DNA of 5,577 nt from JBIICS01 sp044238735 (lineage in GTDB: Bacteria > Bacteroidota > Bacteroidia > UBA4408), in assembly GCA_044238735.1 (NCBI GenBank), contig JBIICS010000167.1:1-5577 (forward strand), in the 5' to 3' direction. The notes below the pieces were generated by a model that saw only the letters and a list, made by a program, of their open reading frames with translations, was not told the origin of the DNA and did not search any database. Positions 5,142 to 5,577 of the stretch are shown here, in pieces. The position numbers and the translations under genes are program-made. Within the stretch, counting starts at the first letter, position 1. Every line of letters starts with the position of its first letter.

Positions 5142-5577
5142 TCAGAAGAATACTCCGGGCCTAAACCCAAACCTGATGTTAAAGGCATTAAAATTACCGT
5201 TGGTAATATTTGATGCAAAATCAACTCTAAATGCTTTTATGATGTTATCTAAACCAAAATATACTTCATAAAAAGACTGCTTGTTGCTTAGTAACAGATT
5301 TGCACCTGCAACTTCATATAGTTTAGTTTTTCTAATAAGAGGAATTTTTCCTATAACAAAACCTCTGAAGTTATATTGTGTATGAATTTCGAGGTAAGAA
5401 TTTCGGGTGCTGAAACTGTAATACGGTAATGTATGAAAATTATTTATCTCTTGTCGGGTTCCTCTTACATCTGAAAATTCAGAGTAGGGTGGATTCAGAA
5501 TAATCGTTTGGTTACCAAAGAAGTGAGAAAAGTCCATAAACTGGATATTGTTTCCAAATGTTGAGCCTGCTCTTATA
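5142..5577 (-). CDS. C-terminal part of a DUF5686-type outer-membrane barrel protein (partial, 5' end outside window)
   Basis: The - strand frame is open from the right edge to a TGA at 5144-5142, giving about 145 residues. A Met at 5537 is internal: the frame continues upstream without a stop (IRAGSTFGNNIQF before it). The sequence alternates polar and aromatic residues as in beta-barrel strands. It shows FFGNQTIILNPP, FHTLPYYSFSTRNSYLEIH, GKIPLIRKTKLYEVAGANLL, YEVYFGLDNIIKAFRVDFAS and a final FGFRPGVFF. From memory this order (GN..., LPYY.FST, ...IP.I, ...YEV..GL.NI....RVDF) is the C-terminal end of Bacteroidota DUF5686 proteins, which usually begin with a carboxypeptidase-like regulatory domain. 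The terminal phenylalanine fits a BAM recognition signal. The biological role of the family is not established. It is convergent with the methyltransferase gene and looks unrelated to it. Confidence 0.75.
   Translation of the reverse strand, partial: IRAGSTFGNNIQFMDFSHFFGNQTIILNPPYSEFSDVRGTRQEINNFHTLPYYSFSTRNSYLEIHTQYNFRGFVIGKIPLIRKTKLYEVAGANLLLSNKQSFYEVYFGLDNIIKAFRVDFASNITNGNFNAFNIRFGFRPGVFF

Noticed and set aside
5535..5537. Met at 5537 as the real start of the right-hand - strand gene
   Set aside because: The frame continues open to the window edge, with barrel-like sequence before the Met, so it is internal to a longer gene.
1..5577. CRISPR arrays, insertion sequences, tRNA or rRNA genes, phage or defence modules
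   Set aside because: No spaced direct repeats, transposase motifs, terminal inverted repeats or structural RNA patterns were seen; the window looks like core chromosome.

Overview
The window is AT-rich and densely coded. It reads like chromosomal DNA of a member of the Bacteroidota. The grounds are close protein resemblance from memory of the family (RuvB, a 387-residue receiver-AAA+ regulator, a DUF5686-type barrel), the absence of Shine-Dalgarno sequences before the genes, and a TAAATTTG box upstream of ruvB that matches the Bacteroidota -7 consensus TAnnTTTG. Class or genus cannot be settled from this sequence.

Layout, left to right. (1) The last 44 codons of a + strand gene end in a membrane helix. 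(2) mazG (nucleoside triphosphate pyrophosphohydrolase) lies on the - strand, convergent with the first gene. (3) A 113-base divergent region follows, carrying the likely ruvB promoter. (4) A tight + strand cluster holds ruvB (Holliday junction helicase), a short Ppx/GppA-family phosphatase 3 bases later, and a sigma-54-type response regulator whose ATG overlaps the phosphatase stop codon by one base (TAATG). (5) After an 86-base gap with a weak hairpin comes a class I SAM-dependent methyltransferase on the same strand. (6) A convergent - strand gene runs off the right edge. It is the C-terminal end of a DUF5686-type outer-membrane barrel protein.

How the genes relate. The ruvB, ppx-like and regulator genes are almost certainly co-transcribed, joining branch migration, polyphosphate or (p)ppGpp turnover and a sigma-54 activator. 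MazG and the Ppx/GppA homologue both act on phosphoanhydride bonds, and relatives of both have been linked to the stringent response, but a functional connection here is only inference. The most noteworthy gene is the regulator. It keeps the full receiver and AAA+ activator core but ends right after the AAA+ domain, with no DNA-binding helix-turn-helix, and its sigma-54-contact loop reads GAFTSA instead of GAFTGA. No CRISPR array, insertion sequence, tRNA or rRNA was seen. All non-coding stretches are shorter than 120 bases.
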